The notes: generated by a model not told the origin, from the letters alone. 64,000 nt of DNA from Anderseniella sp963700885 (GCA_963700885.1 CAVOZJ010000002.1:416616-480615), one strand, 5' to 3'. Shown: positions 1-9,382, counted from the first letter of the stretch. Numbers and translations: made by a program.

Positions 1-409
1 CCAGGAAAATCGCCACACCGAGCATCCAGAGAATTTCACGCGGCGCCTTGTAGGACCCGTAATACATACCGCGTGCGATATGGATATAGACTGCAATGAA
101 GAAGAATGATGCGCCGACGGCATGCCATTTCTGCAGGATGTTGCCGAAATTCACATTGCGCCGGATGTGTTCGACAGAATCGAATGCCATATCCACGTGC
201 GGTGTGTAGTGCATGGCCAGAACGACGCCGGTGATGATCTGCGAGACCATCATGATGCTCAATATTCCGCCAAACGTGTACCAGTAGTTCAGGTTACGTG
301 GCACCGGATAGGTGACAAAACTGTCATACATAAGCCGCGGCAACGGCAACCGGTCATCGAGCCATTTCATCACGGGATTGGTCGGATTGTAGGTGGAATG
401 TCCGCTCAT
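1..409 (-). CDS. petB: Cytochrome b of the cytochrome bc1 complex (N-terminal part, cut by window edge)
   Basis: Only the first 136 or so codons lie in the window; the reading frame runs off the left edge without a stop. Reading the minus strand from ATG at 409 gives an N-terminus beginning MSGHSTYNP, then NLNYWYTFGG, a hydrophobic helix containing GVVLAMHYTPH, and the QKWHAVGASFFF segment before a second membrane helix. These are standard features of the cytochrome b N-terminal four-helix region that carries the two b hemes; the WHAVGAS stretch includes a heme-ligand histidine position in the family. It is an integral inner-membrane subunit that oxidises quinol and recycles electrons. It starts 11 nt after the Rieske stop codon, as expected for a petABC (fbcFBC) operon; cytochrome c1 would lie beyond the edge. 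Confidence 0.95.
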   Translation of the reverse strand, partial: MSGHSTYNPTNPVMKWLDDRLPLPRLMYDSFVTYPVPRNLNYWYTFGGILSIMMVSQIITGVVLAMHYTPHVDMAFDSVEHIRRNVNFGNILQKWHAVGASFFFIAVYIHIARGMYYGSYKAPREILWMLGVAIFL

Positions 410-420
410 GATGTTTTCCC

Positions 421-981
421 TCAGCCGATCTTGATCTTCGTGTCGCTCAAGTACTGATACTCAGGCACGGCAAGGTTTTGCGGAGCGGGGCCCTTGCGAA
501 TGCGGCCGGCCGTATCGTAGTGCGAACCATGGCACGGGCAGAACCAGCCGTGATAGTCGCCTTCGTCGCCAATCGGGACACAGCCCAGGTGAGTACATAC
601 GCCCATCTGAACCAAAAACTGTTCCCTGCCGTCTACCACCCGGTTTTCATCGGTTGCCGCGCTGCCTTCTGCCACGTTGGCATTGCGAGCGACCGGATCG
701 GGAAGGTCTGCGACATTCACTGCCCTGGCTTCCTCGATGTCCTTGGCGGTGCGGTGCCGGATGATGACCGGATTGCCGCGCCATTTCACGGTGATGGACT
801 GGCCTTCCTCGATGGGAGACAAATCGACCTCGATGGATGCCAGTGCCAGCACAGAGGCTGACGGGTTCATCTGATCGATCAGCGGAATGGCCAAAGAGGC
901 CACGCCAACAGCGCCGACCGCGCCTGTGGCGATATATAGAAAATCTCGACGGTTTGCGTCTGGTGCTTCAGCAGTTGACAC
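421..981 (-). CDS. petA: Ubiquinol-cytochrome c reductase Rieske iron-sulfur subunit
   Basis: Rieske [2Fe-2S] protein, 186 aa from the GTG chosen here. Box I (CTHLGC) and box II (CPCHGS) supply the two Cys and two His cluster ligands near residues 129-134 and 148-153, in the C-terminal half. The N-terminus has a twin-arginine motif RRDFLY followed by one hydrophobic anchor helix, typical of a Tat-exported, uncleaved Rieske subunit facing the periplasm. An ATG at 1038 would add 19 residues (starting MTKVNGWEIK) that do not resemble the family. The GTG at 981 is preceded by GAGGGG-type ribosome-binding sequence and gives the usual short VSTAEAP leader, so I prefer it. First gene of the petA-petB operon. 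Confidence 0.93.
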   Translation of the reverse strand: MSTAEAPDANRRDFLYIATGAVGAVGVASLAIPLIDQMNPSASVLALASIEVDLSPIEEGQSITVKWRGNPVIIRHRTAKDIEEARAVNVADLPDPVARNANVAEGSAATDENRVVDGREQFLVQMGVCTHLGCVPIGDEGDYHGWFCPCHGSHYDTAGRIRKGPAPQNLAVPEYQYLSDTKIKIG

Positions 982-1149
982 GGGCTTACCCCTCGCTCGG
1001 CTTACCTGTTTAATTTCCCACCCGTTCACCTTCGTCACAATTATGCCACAAGACAGAACAGATTGGACCGGGTTGTGGCATTCACAGGGTCGAAAGTCCA
1101 GATATGAAGTGTCGCACGTACACTGATTCAGACAGTTTTGTGCTACGGC

Positions 1150-1485
1150 CTATTTCAGCAATTCAATCTCTACAAACGCGCATTCAAAGTCGTTTGCGCT
1201 GACAACATCATGCTCTACTCCGGCCTCGCGAAAATATGGAACGCCTGATTTCATTTCACTGGCAATCCGGATTCCGCCTTCTGTTACTATTTCAAGGGTT
1301 CCATCGAATAGCGGCACGACAACATAATCATATTCGTGACGATGCCAGCCGGTATTGTCTCCACGCTTTTTGAAACGAAATTCGGTAACGCGAGCGCGGC
1401 CATTGTTCACAAATTCGGTCGCAATGGCTGTTCCTCTGGTTGTCTTGTCGCACATGTTGGGCATCTCCCTGGTTGCCTGCACCAT
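1150..1485 (-). CDS. Small cupin-domain protein
   Basis: A 111-aa single-domain cupin. The motif GWHRHEYDYVVVPLFDGTLEI near residues 45-65 matches cupin motif 1 (paired His and a Glu/Asp that usually hold a metal), and a second weaker beta-rich region follows (GVPYFREAGVEHDV). Such small soluble beta-barrels are diverse: sugar isomerases, dioxygenases and pure binding proteins all share the fold, so no reaction can be assigned. An internal ATG (MCDKTTRG) 30 nt downstream is an alternative start. It stands alone between petA and the divergently transcribed trmL. Confidence 0.7.
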   Translation of the reverse strand: MVQATREMPNMCDKTTRGTAIATEFVNNGRARVTEFRFKKRGDNTGWHRHEYDYVVVPLFDGTLEIVTEGGIRIASEMKSGVPYFREAGVEHDVVSANDFECAFVEIELLK

Positions 1486-1567
1486 TTTAGAGGATATCTG
1501 AGGCGGCCATCGCCCCAGATGGAGCGAAATGATGGTTCCAGCATGATTACCTGATAGGGTCTATCTG

Positions 1568-2023
1568 ATGATCGAAATTGCCTTGTATCAACCGGATATT
1601 GCCCAGAACGCGGCAACGAGTGTGCGGCTTGCGGCTTGCCTTGGGCTTACCATTCACATCATCGAACCGGCGGGATTTGTCTGGAATACGCGTGACTTCC
1701 GGCGTGCAGGCATGGACTATATCGATCACGCCAATATTGTACGCCAGCCGGACTGGAAGGCATTCCAGGCAGCAATGATGGACAGGCGCGTTATCCTGGC
1801 GACAACACAGGCGGCAACCGTGTACACCAGGTTCGAGTTCCAGGCTGATGATGTAATTCTGGCGGGCCGTGAAAGTGCAGGCGTTCCCGATCATGTTCGA
1901 GACAGCGCCAGCCATCACGTTTCAATTCCCATGCAACCGGGCACCCGTTCGCTGAATGTGGCGGTTGCCACTGCCATGATTTCCGGCGAGGCACTTCGCC
2001 AGACCGTGTGGCAAAAAAATTGA
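1568..2023 (+). CDS. trmL: tRNA (cytidine/uridine(34)-2'-O)-methyltransferase TrmL
   Basis: SPOUT-fold RNA methyltransferase of 151 aa, the length of E. coli TrmL. Visible family motifs are an N-terminal ALYQPDIAQNAATSVRLAAC (motif 1, conserved Asn and Arg), a central VILAGRESAGVPD block (motif 2 with the SAM-knot Glu) and the C-terminal SIPMQPGTRSLNVAVATAM (motif 3). TrmL methylates the ribose of the wobble nucleotide in certain tRNA-Leu species. It is followed after 60 nt by hemF on the same strand. Confidence 0.93.
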   Translation: MIEIALYQPDIAQNAATSVRLAACLGLTIHIIEPAGFVWNTRDFRRAGMDYIDHANIVRQPDWKAFQAAMMDRRVILATTQAATVYTRFEFQADDVILAGRESAGVPDHVRDSASHHVSIPMQPGTRSLNVAVATAMISGEALRQTVWQKN

Positions 2024-2083
2024 ACATCAAAGTGTTCTTGCCGCACTTCCCAAATCCCCTGGCACCGGACTATTGTGCCGCCC

Positions 2084-2977
2084 ATGACTGACACTCCGCC
2101 AGATATTCATCAACGTGTTGAACCCCAAAAGGCTGCAGCACGCCTATGGTTTGAAAGCTTGCGCGACCAGATTTGCGCAAGCCTTGAAAAGATCGAGGAT
2201 GACCTTTCCTCAGGCCCAATGGCTGCAGAACCGGCCGGCCGGTTTGAGCGCACTGCCTGGAACCGGCACAATGACGGCGGCGGCGGTGTCATGGCCATCA
2301 TGAAGGGCCGGGTGTTTGAGAAAGTGGGCGTTCATTGTTCAACCGTGCATGGCGAATTTTCCGAAGAGTTCCGCACGCAAATTCCCGGTGCAGAAAATGA
2401 CCCGCGATTTTGGGCATCCGGCATATCCTTGATCGCACATCCGTGGAATCCGAATGCGCCAACGGCTCACATGAACACCCGGTTTGTGGTAACGTCCAGA
2501 TCCTGGTTCGGTGGCGGCGGGGACCTGACGCCGGTGCTGATGCGCAGGCGCACCCAGGAGGATGCGGATTCAACCGTATTTCATGCGGCATTCAGAAATG
2601 CCTGTGACGCGCACGACGTGGCAGACTACAAACGCTACAAGGAATGGTGCGACGAGTATTTCTGGCTTAAACACCGGGATGAGCCACGTGGCATCGGCGG
2701 AATTTTCTTCGACTACCTGGACAGCGGTGACTGGAACGCGGACTTCGGTTTCGTCAAGGATGTCGGGCTGGCTTTCGAGAAGGCCTACTGCGGTATCATG
2801 CGTGCCAATATGGATACGGCCTGGACCGACGAGGATCGCGAGGAACAGATGGTCCGCCGGGGGCGGTATGTCGAATTCAATCTGTTATATGACCGCGGTA
2901 CACTGTTCGGATTAAAAACCGGCGGCAACGTCGAGTCAATTCTGTCTTCCATGCCACCATCGGTAAAATGGCCCTAG
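2084..2977 (+). CDS. hemF: Oxygen-dependent coproporphyrinogen III oxidase
   Basis: Converts coproporphyrinogen III to protoporphyrinogen IX using O2, a cytosolic late step of heme synthesis. The 297-aa product carries the family signatures: SRSWFGGGGDLTPVL in the middle, KHRDEPRGIGGIFFDYLD, and the C-terminal RGRYVEFNLLYDRGTLFGLK. Length and motif order match the HemF family and no key block is missing. A GTG at 2075 could add three residues; the ATG at 2084 is preferred. Its last 10 nt overlap the start of the first MFS gene, so the two are probably co-transcribed. Confidence 0.95.
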   Translation: MTDTPPDIHQRVEPQKAAARLWFESLRDQICASLEKIEDDLSSGPMAAEPAGRFERTAWNRHNDGGGGVMAIMKGRVFEKVGVHCSTVHGEFSEEFRTQIPGAENDPRFWASGISLIAHPWNPNAPTAHMNTRFVVTSRSWFGGGGDLTPVLMRRRTQEDADSTVFHAAFRNACDAHDVADYKRYKEWCDEYFWLKHRDEPRGIGGIFFDYLDSGDWNADFGFVKDVGLAFEKAYCGIMRANMDTAWTDEDREEQMVRRGRYVEFNLLYDRGTLFGLKTGGNVESILSSMPPSVKWP

Positions 2978-4170
2978 ACGAAAACACGCCGGCCGACCTC
3001 ATGACAGAAACCGCGAAGCGCAACGTCATTGGCGCTATCGCCCTGGTGTTCGGCGCTGATGTCGCGATGGGTCTGACCTATCCATTGCTCAATCTCCTGC
3101 TTGAGGCGCGCGGTGTGGATGAACGCGTGATCGGGTTGAATGCGGCAATGTCTCCGCTTGGCATAATTCTTACAGGGTTCATTCTGCCACGCCTCGTGGC
3201 CACTAAATCCAGCGCACCGGTCGCGTGGCTTGCCATGACGCTGCTGGCGGGTTCAATTCTGGCAATGGGCCTCTTCACCAGCCTGACCTCATGGTTTGTC
3301 ATCCGGTTCGTGCTGGGTGCAGCGGCAGGGGCCCTGTTTGCGCTGTCGGAAGCATGGCTGATGCATTTTACCGCGGATCACAACCGGGGCCGCACGACTG
3401 CCATCTATACAACCGTCATGGCCACAGGCTTCGGAATGGGTACCGCCATCCTGCCCTTTACAGGCATTGAGGGCCTGTTGCCATTTATCATCGGTGCGGG
3501 CTTTATAGTTCTCGGATCGCTGCCCTTGCTGTTCATCCGGCTTGATGGCACAGAATTCAGACCGGACAATATCCAGGGCAAGGCAGGGATGACGGTATTT
3601 GTCCGGGCGGCTCCATTGCTGCTGCTGGGTGTCCTGACCATGACACTGTTCGATTCCATCATGTTGTCGTTCTTTCCGATTTACGCGGTACGCATTTCCC
3701 TCGATATAACGTCGGCGGCATGGTTGCTCGGCGCTGCCGTTGCCGGTGCCGCTGTGTTTCAGCTTCCGATCGGCTGGCTTGCCGACCGGTGGTCGAGGCG
3801 TGGTGTAATCTGGATTGCGACGCTTGGCACATGCGCACTGGCCCTGGCGATGCCTGTTGTTATCAAGACGTGGCTGGCCTGGCCGGTGGCGATCGCGCTG
3901 GGTACATGTGCCTACGCGTTGTACTCGCTGGCGCTGGTGGCCATGGGCGACCGGTTCAAGGGGCCAATGCTGGTGGCTGGTTCGGCTGCGGCGTCCGCCA
4001 TGTGGGGGATAGGCGGTATTGTCGGACCACCGGCTACAGGCTGGATATTCAAGATTGCAGGCCATGAATCACTGCCCTACGTGCTGGCAGCACCATATGT
4101 CGTGTTTGCCATGTGCCTGGTTGTCTCCGGTGGTCATCTGGTCCGGCAGAATTGGCGTCAACAGCCCTGA
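2968..4170 (+). CDS. MFS transporter, first of a tandem pair
   Basis: A 400-aa protein with about 12 hydrophobic segments and the major facilitator layout. The loop between helices 2 and 3 is atypical, but a GWLADRWSRRGV block after helix 8 is the duplicated MFS motif A. The DVAMGLTYPLLNLLLE and NAAMSPLGI blocks near the N-terminus recur almost unchanged in the next gene, so the two arose by tandem duplication. The best general class is the YcaD/sugar-type exporters; the substrate cannot be inferred. It overlaps the hemF stop region. A later ATG (MTETAKRN) is an alternative start. Confidence 0.85.
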   Translation: MALDENTPADLMTETAKRNVIGAIALVFGADVAMGLTYPLLNLLLEARGVDERVIGLNAAMSPLGIILTGFILPRLVATKSSAPVAWLAMTLLAGSILAMGLFTSLTSWFVIRFVLGAAAGALFALSEAWLMHFTADHNRGRTTAIYTTVMATGFGMGTAILPFTGIEGLLPFIIGAGFIVLGSLPLLFIRLDGTEFRPDNIQGKAGMTVFVRAAPLLLLGVLTMTLFDSIMLSFFPIYAVRISLDITSAAWLLGAAVAGAAVFQLPIGWLADRWSRRGVIWIATLGTCALALAMPVVIKTWLAWPVAIALGTCAYALYSLALVAMGDRFKGPMLVAGSAAASAMWGIGGIVGPPATGWIFKIAGHESLPYVLAAPYVVFAMCLVVSGGHLVRQNWRQQP

Positions 4171-4240
4171 TTCCGGGGCATGGCAGCATTGAACTGGCCG
4201 TGGCTTGACCCGGCTCAAGGGCTCGTGTCCAGTCGGCTGC

Positions 4241-5404
4241 ATGACAGCAATTGCCGACATTCATCCAGCGGTTCGCCGTCGCAACCTGTTTGCGGCATGC
4301 GCGGCCATCATCGTTTTTGGCTTTGCCATGGGTTTGACCTATCCCCTGTTGTCCCTGCTGCTGGAGCGTCGAGGCGTTTCGGAGACCATCATTGGCATGA
4401 ACGCTGCAATGTCGCCGCTCGGCATCCTGCTGTTTTCAGTCTTCATTCCGGTACTGGCCCGGCGATTTGGCGCCCGGACGGTAACGATTTCCGCGGCTGC
4501 GTCTGCTGCCCTCATTTTGCCCGGATACAAGCTGTTTACCTCCCTTGAGGCGTGGTTTGTACTTCGCCTTCTGCACGGGATGGTGATTTCGACCCTGTTT
4601 GTCCTGTCGGAAAGCTGGGTGGTGAAATATGCCGGCAAGGGTTCGCGCGGCAAGGTGGTAGCGATCTATGGTGCAGCGCTGGCGGCCAGTTTCGGCGCGG
4701 GCCCCCTGATGATTTCGCTGATCGGCATAGACGGCTGGTTGCCGTTTGTCATTGGTGCGGTTGTCCTTGTTGCCGCAATATTTCCCATTGCGCTGATCCG
4801 GGAAGAACGGCTTGAGGCCGAAGCCCATGCGGGGTGGGGAGATATTGTGGCCTTCATCCCAACGGCGCCGGTCCTGCTGTCTGCGGTGTTCATTTTCGCG
4901 GTGTTCGATGCGGCTACCCTCAGTCTAATTCCGGTTTACGGGGTCAGGCTGGGTTACGATCTGGCAGCGTCCGCCAACATGCTGACTGTGCTGATTGTCG
5001 GCAATGTTGTCCTGCTGTTGCCGATTGGCTGGCTGATTGACCACTACGACCGGCGTACGGTGCTGGCAGGGCTTGGCGTTCTGACACTGGCCCTGCTGCT
5101 GGTTCTGCCGCTGGCGGCGGGCAGCTGGGTCCAGTGGCCGGTGCTGTTTGTTGCCGGCGCCAGCGGCTATGGCATTTATACCTGCGCACTTGCCATACTG
5201 GGGGACCGGTATACCGGTCATCAGTTGATAGCAGGCTCATCGTCCTTTGCAACAATGTGGGGTTCAGGGGCGCTTGCCGGTTCGCTGATTGCTGGTGGCG
5301 CCATGCAGGCAGTTGGTCCGCATGGTCTTCCTCTGTCGCTTGCAGTGTGCTTCGTTATGTTTCTGATTGGTATGTGGCTGCGCCGGGCACAGCAACAAAA
5401 TTAG
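4241..5404 (+). CDS. MFS transporter, second of a tandem pair
   Basis: A 387-aa protein with about 12 membrane segments, clearly paralogous to the gene just upstream: GFAMGLTYPLLSLLLE, NAAMSPLGI and a GWLIDHYDRRTV motif-A block occupy the same relative positions. A longer frame open from 4205 adds 12 residues starting MTRLKG. ATG 4241 (MTAIADIHPAV) aligns with the family N-terminus and is preferred. The gap to the first copy is 70 nt. The sequences have diverged a good deal, so the duplication is not recent and the two may differ in substrate. Confidence 0.85.
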   Translation: MTAIADIHPAVRRRNLFAACAAIIVFGFAMGLTYPLLSLLLERRGVSETIIGMNAAMSPLGILLFSVFIPVLARRFGARTVTISAAASAALILPGYKLFTSLEAWFVLRLLHGMVISTLFVLSESWVVKYAGKGSRGKVVAIYGAALAASFGAGPLMISLIGIDGWLPFVIGAVVLVAAIFPIALIREERLEAEAHAGWGDIVAFIPTAPVLLSAVFIFAVFDAATLSLIPVYGVRLGYDLAASANMLTVLIVGNVVLLLPIGWLIDHYDRRTVLAGLGVLTLALLLVLPLAAGSWVQWPVLFVAGASGYGIYTCALAILGDRYTGHQLIAGSSSFATMWGSGALAGSLIAGGAMQAVGPHGLPLSLAVCFVMFLIGMWLRRAQQQN

Positions 5405-5426
5405 GGTCCTGACCCAAGCAAAGGGC

Positions 5427-6437
5427 ATGAACAGCATGACAATGAACAAGACCGTGCGACTGGCACGCAGACCTCATGGCGAGGTGCAGCGGGAGGATTT
5501 CGCCATTGCCGAGGAGGCATTGAGTGACCCCGCAGAAGGCCAGTTTCGGGTCAGGGCGGAGTATGTGTCTCTTGATCCCGCCATGCGCGGCTGGATGAAT
5601 GAAGGCAAGTCCTATGTACCGCCTGTCGGGATAGGTGAGGTGATGCGCGGTTTCGTTTCCGGCACCGTGGATGCGTCGCGCCATGCAAAGTTCAGGGAAG
5701 GCGATACTGTTTCAGGTCTGCTTGGAGTGCAGTCACACGCCATTACCGACGGACACCGTGTCGCAAAGGCAGACACAACGCTTGCACCTCTGCAGACTTG
5801 GGTAGGCGGCCTGGGCATGCCGGGGCTCACCGCCTATTGTGGTCTCACTTATGTGGGCGAGCCCAAGGAGGGCGAAACAGTCGTGGTATCGGCTGCGTCC
5901 GGCGCCGTCGGCCAGGTAGTCGGACAGATTGCCAAAATCCATGGTTGCCGGACAATTGGAATTGCCGGTGGGCCGGACAAGTGCACAGCCCTGAGAGAAG
6001 AATTCGGCTTCGATGCAGCTGTTGACTACAAGAAGGGCTGGCTGGCAGATGATCTGAAGGCGGCTTGTCCTGATGGCATTGATGTGAATTTTGAGAACGT
6101 TGGCGGTGACATTCTGGATTCCATCCTGCCGCTGATGAATTTCAGGGGCCGCGTTGCCATATGCGGGTTGATTTCAGCCTACAACGCCACGGCACCAGTG
6201 CCGGGGCCGTACAATTTCCGCTCCATTCTGGTAAATCGCCTTAGGGTACAGGGGTTCATAGTGTTTGATTTTCTGGACAGGTATCCCGAAGCCTACAAAC
6301 AGCTCGGCACCTGGTACCGGGAAGGCAGGCTGAAGTTCAGGGAAGACGTTCGCGAAGGCGGTCTTGACGCATTTCCCGATGTTTTGAAACTGCTCTATTC
6401 AGGTGAAAATTTTGGCAAGTTGATCCTCAAGGTGTAA
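5427..6437 (+). CDS. NADP-dependent MDR-family oxidoreductase (curcumin reductase/leukotriene B4 dehydrogenase type)
   Basis: Medium-chain dehydrogenase/reductase without the structural or catalytic zinc cysteines. The 336-aa product has a GroES-like N-terminal half (VSLDPAMRGWM, typical of the CurA/PTGR group) and a Rossmann half with VVVSAASGAVGQVVGQIAK around the nucleotide-binding turn. Members reduce carbon-carbon double bonds of alpha,beta-unsaturated carbonyls using NADPH in the cytosol. The frame is open from 5367, but the first 20 residues overlap the MFS gene. ATG 5427 or 5436 is the likely start. A 27-nt gap separates it from the flavin-reductase-like gene, suggesting co-transcription. 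Confidence 0.88.
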   Translation: MNSMTMNKTVRLARRPHGEVQREDFAIAEEALSDPAEGQFRVRAEYVSLDPAMRGWMNEGKSYVPPVGIGEVMRGFVSGTVDASRHAKFREGDTVSGLLGVQSHAITDGHRVAKADTTLAPLQTWVGGLGMPGLTAYCGLTYVGEPKEGETVVVSAASGAVGQVVGQIAKIHGCRTIGIAGGPDKCTALREEFGFDAAVDYKKGWLADDLKAACPDGIDVNFENVGGDILDSILPLMNFRGRVAICGLISAYNATAPVPGPYNFRSILVNRLRVQGFIVFDFLDRYPEAYKQLGTWYREGRLKFREDVREGGLDAFPDVLKLLYSGENFGKLILKV

Positions 6438-6464
6438 CTGCCGGGTGAGCCTCGGGAGGCGACA

Positions 6465-7124
6465 ATGGAATACGATCCGGGGCAGGAGGCCTGCCCGCTG
6501 CCATATTCTCCATTCAAAAGCTGCACGGTGCCACGGCCCATTGGTTGGCTGTCCTCGATCAGTGCGGACGGTGTGGCAAACCTTGCTCCCTACAGTCAGT
6601 GGCAGAATCTGACATTTGATCCACCGATGGTAATGTTTGCCGCGAACCGGTATCCTGACGGCCGGGTAAAGGACACTGTAGCAAATGCCCGGTCGACGGG
6701 GTGGTTTGTCTGGAATATGGCGACATGGGATTTGCGCGAAGCGGTCAATCTGTCTGCCATGGCGCTTCCGGCAGAAGAAGACGAGTTTACCCATGCCGGC
6801 GTCAACAAGGGACAAAGCGTCCATTGCGCCGCGCCGCGTGTCATCGAGGCGCCTGCACATTTTGAGTGCCGCCACCTTTCCACTCACACACTTGAAGGCG
6901 ACTCACCCGTCGGCACGGTGGATGTCGTGTTTGCCAGAGTTGAGCGTATTCACGTGGCGGATGAGTATGTAGATGCTTCCGGCAAGCTTGATATCGCCAA
7001 ACTGCAGCCAATAGCCCGGATGGGTTACTATGATTACACCGTGGTTCGCGATGTTTTTGAAATGCGAATTCCGAATGCCGGAAACGACGCTGCGGACGGG
7101 CTTGAGGGTAAGGTTGTGCGATGA
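6465..7124 (+). CDS. Flavin reductase-like / FMN-binding split-barrel protein
   Basis: A 219-aa protein of the flavoprotein oxidoreductase/flavin reductase domain family. The N-terminal SPFKSCTVPRPIGWLSSISADG followed by NLAPYSQWQNLTFDPPMVMF is the characteristic FMN-binding split barrel. Members bind FMN and reduce flavin or quinone-like acceptors; the precise partner is unknown. A GGGAGGC ribosome-binding site sits just before the ATG. It follows the MDR reductase closely, so a two-gene redox operon is plausible. Confidence 0.85.
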   Translation: MEYDPGQEACPLPYSPFKSCTVPRPIGWLSSISADGVANLAPYSQWQNLTFDPPMVMFAANRYPDGRVKDTVANARSTGWFVWNMATWDLREAVNLSAMALPAEEDEFTHAGVNKGQSVHCAAPRVIEAPAHFECRHLSTHTLEGDSPVGTVDVVFARVERIHVADEYVDASGKLDIAKLQPIARMGYYDYTVVRDVFEMRIPNAGNDAADGLEGKVVR

Positions 7125-7405
7125 AACCACGCACCGGAATATGGCACTTGCCGACAGCCATCGTCATCATGTCTGTATGCATTCATCTCTCTCTCCTATC
7201 CCGGACGGTGCCGAATTTCTGGCGCGAACTGGGGTATTGCCCCGGCTGGTTGTAACAGACAAGCAATTGTTCAAACACGCCGTTTGCGGGGTTTTTTCGC
7301 TACATGGATCCATCCTGGGCGTCAATTGGCATACATCGGCCGGCAGGGTAGCATGTCACACTGCTTTTCCATCACGCCGCCACAATTGTCGGATGACTGG
7401 TAGTC

Positions 7406-9382
7406 ATGAAAACCATGTTGACGGCATTTACGGTGCTTGGCCTCGCAGTGCTCGGTTGTACACCGGCAGTTGCGCAGGATGCTCCCTTGGGGAAGATTGT
7501 ATGGCAGGTGCAGGACCGGTTCCGGTTCTTTTCTGAACAGGAGTTTTTCGCGCCGCATCTGCAAGCCAGCGAAGCGTTCGCTGCACTTGATGCACCGCGC
7601 GACGAGTTTGGCCGCAAGAAAATAGATGGCGAGTGGCTTGGCCCGATTCAGTTTGCTGAACGCAGGCTGGCGGGCCTGGCAATCAAAAACGGGCACGATG
7701 GCTGGGCGGCACAGGCCTATACCGCCGGCAATGAGACTTTCACCTGCTGGGACACAGACCGGCGGCGGGTGAGTGCCGCTTGCCTGAAAACGGACGGGGA
7801 CAACGGCTCCAGACTGTTTCCGGCGCAAGTCACCCTGTCGGCTTCGCTCGACAGCACGGCTGCCCAGGTGTTTGCGGGCAAACAATGTGAATGGCTGGTC
7901 CATACCGGCGCCGACAAGGACTGGCGCGTTGTCACCCAGGCTGATTGTGCCAAGCAGGCGCAACTGAATGCACCGGTCAATGCACAGTTTTCTATGCTGG
8001 CGCGGGTGCTGGACCCGGCCAGCGCGAGCGGCGTGCTGACACAGGTCAGCAGCGTCTACCAGCAGGTGCAGGGACGTCTCGTCATCGGGTTCGGGGACAG
8101 CTATGGTTCCGGCGAAGGCAATCCCGATTACCCGGCGCACTACTCCAGGTCGATTACGCTGGCAGACACTGCGCGGCCCAAGCCAACCACGCTGCCACGC
8201 TGGCTGGATCCGGCCTGTCACCGTTCGGTGTATTCGCACCAGCAGCGCATCGCCATGCAGCTTGCTGCTGAAAATCATCACTCGGTGGTGAGTTACCTGG
8301 GGTATGCCTGTTCGGGTGCGTCGATTGCCAGGGTGATGACATCTGTCGACACGGAAGCTGATCATGTCGAACCTGTGACCGGTCAAACACTGCGTGACCG
8401 GCAGGTGAAAAAGGGAATTGCTACAACGGTCGCCCAGGCGGACTGGTCGCAACTTGACCATGCCGTGCGGGATCTGTGTGCCGATGAGGGGTCCGCCGAT
8501 TCCCGCAAACCCTTCAAGGGCTGCAAGACATGGCGAGGCAAACCGGACCTGATCCTGTTGAGCGCCGGTGGAAATGACATCGGATTTTCCAATGTTGTGA
8601 AATGGGCCGTCGCCGGCACAGCCGTCGCACGCGTACGCTTTCTGTCAGGCGGTGAGAAGCCCGAAGAGATGCTGGCGCGTGCTGAAGGCAAGGCCGACCT
8701 GCCAGGGTGTTCCAGCGACGAGGCTGGCCTGCAATGCCGGCTGGATGATCGTTATGCATCACTTGCAGCAGCCATAGAAAACCGGCTTGGTCTGACTGAC
8801 CGCAGCAAAATTGTGACCGGTCCATATCCCGGGCCAATGGGAGATGAAACCGGTGCAATCTGTTCTGCCAGAACAGTGAATGAAGGGGCCGACTCGGAGC
8901 ATTTCATCGCCACTTCCGACGAACGGTTGCGATCCCTGCACGACAAGTTGTTTGCGCAAAGACAGCTGACAAATGCGATGAAGAATGCAGTTTCCAAAAC
9001 CGGCTGGACATGGGTGGACGCGCTGGCCTGGTCGGGTGCGTTCGACCGTCACGGTGTGTGTGCCGGCGGCAACCGGAAATCGGATACCTTCAAGGCGCTG
9101 CAACTGATCAACGGCGGATGGGAACCGGTCAGCCCGGCCGACATGCTGGCCTATGCTCTGCGTCAGCGCTGGTACAGGACCTTCAATGACAGCGTGTTGA
9201 TGCAGTTCTATGTGACGCGGATTGAGCAACTGGCCCGCAACCCGCGGCAGCCGATTGACTATCACTACCTGGCAGGCGTGTCGGGTTTCTTTCACCCGAG
9301 CGCCGAAGGTCAGGCAGTGATGGCCGACATGTTGCTTAACGCGTCGCGCTGCAAGCTGTTCAATGCGGGTCACGGATGTTAG
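7406..9382 (+). CDS. Large exported SGNH/GDSL-type hydrolase
   Basis: A 658-aa exported protein with a hydrophobic leader ending LGCTPAVAQ; the LGC could be a weak lipobox, or signal peptidase I could cut after AVAQ. The catalytic region is recognisable: block I FGDSYGSGEG (Ser about 232), block III GGNDIGF (Asn about 390) and block V FFHPSAEG (His about 630). About 200 residues precede the SGNH domain and do not match a family I recognise. The domain also holds a long insertion between blocks III and V rich in paired cysteines (for example LPGCSSDEAGLQC). Likely a periplasmic or outer-membrane esterase or lipase. The ATG lies 281 nt after the previous gene; nothing convincing is coded in that gap. 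Confidence 0.8.
   Translation: MKTMLTAFTVLGLAVLGCTPAVAQDAPLGKIVWQVQDRFRFFSEQEFFAPHLQASEAFAALDAPRDEFGRKKIDGEWLGPIQFAERRLAGLAIKNGHDGWAAQAYTAGNETFTCWDTDRRRVSAACLKTDGDNGSRLFPAQVTLSASLDSTAAQVFAGKQCEWLVHTGADKDWRVVTQADCAKQAQLNAPVNAQFSMLARVLDPASASGVLTQVSSVYQQVQGRLVIGFGDSYGSGEGNPDYPAHYSRSITLADTARPKPTTLPRWLDPACHRSVYSHQQRIAMQLAAENHHSVVSYLGYACSGASIARVMTSVDTEADHVEPVTGQTLRDRQVKKGIATTVAQADWSQLDHAVRDLCADEGSADSRKPFKGCKTWRGKPDLILLSAGGNDIGFSNVVKWAVAGTAVARVRFLSGGEKPEEMLARAEGKADLPGCSSDEAGLQCRLDDRYASLAAAIENRLGLTDRSKIVTGPYPGPMGDETGAICSARTVNEGADSEHFIATSDERLRSLHDKLFAQRQLTNAMKNAVSKTGWTWVDALAWSGAFDRHGVCAGGNRKSDTFKALQLINGGWEPVSPADMLAYALRQRWYRTFNDSVLMQFYVTRIEQLARNPRQPIDYHYLAGVSGFFHPSAEGQAVMADMLLNASRCKLFNAGHGC

Noticed and set aside
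7030..7536. 168-aa plus-strand frame across the gap before the SGNH gene
   Set aside because: It begins inside the flavin reductase gene and ends inside the SGNH gene in a different frame; no start signal.
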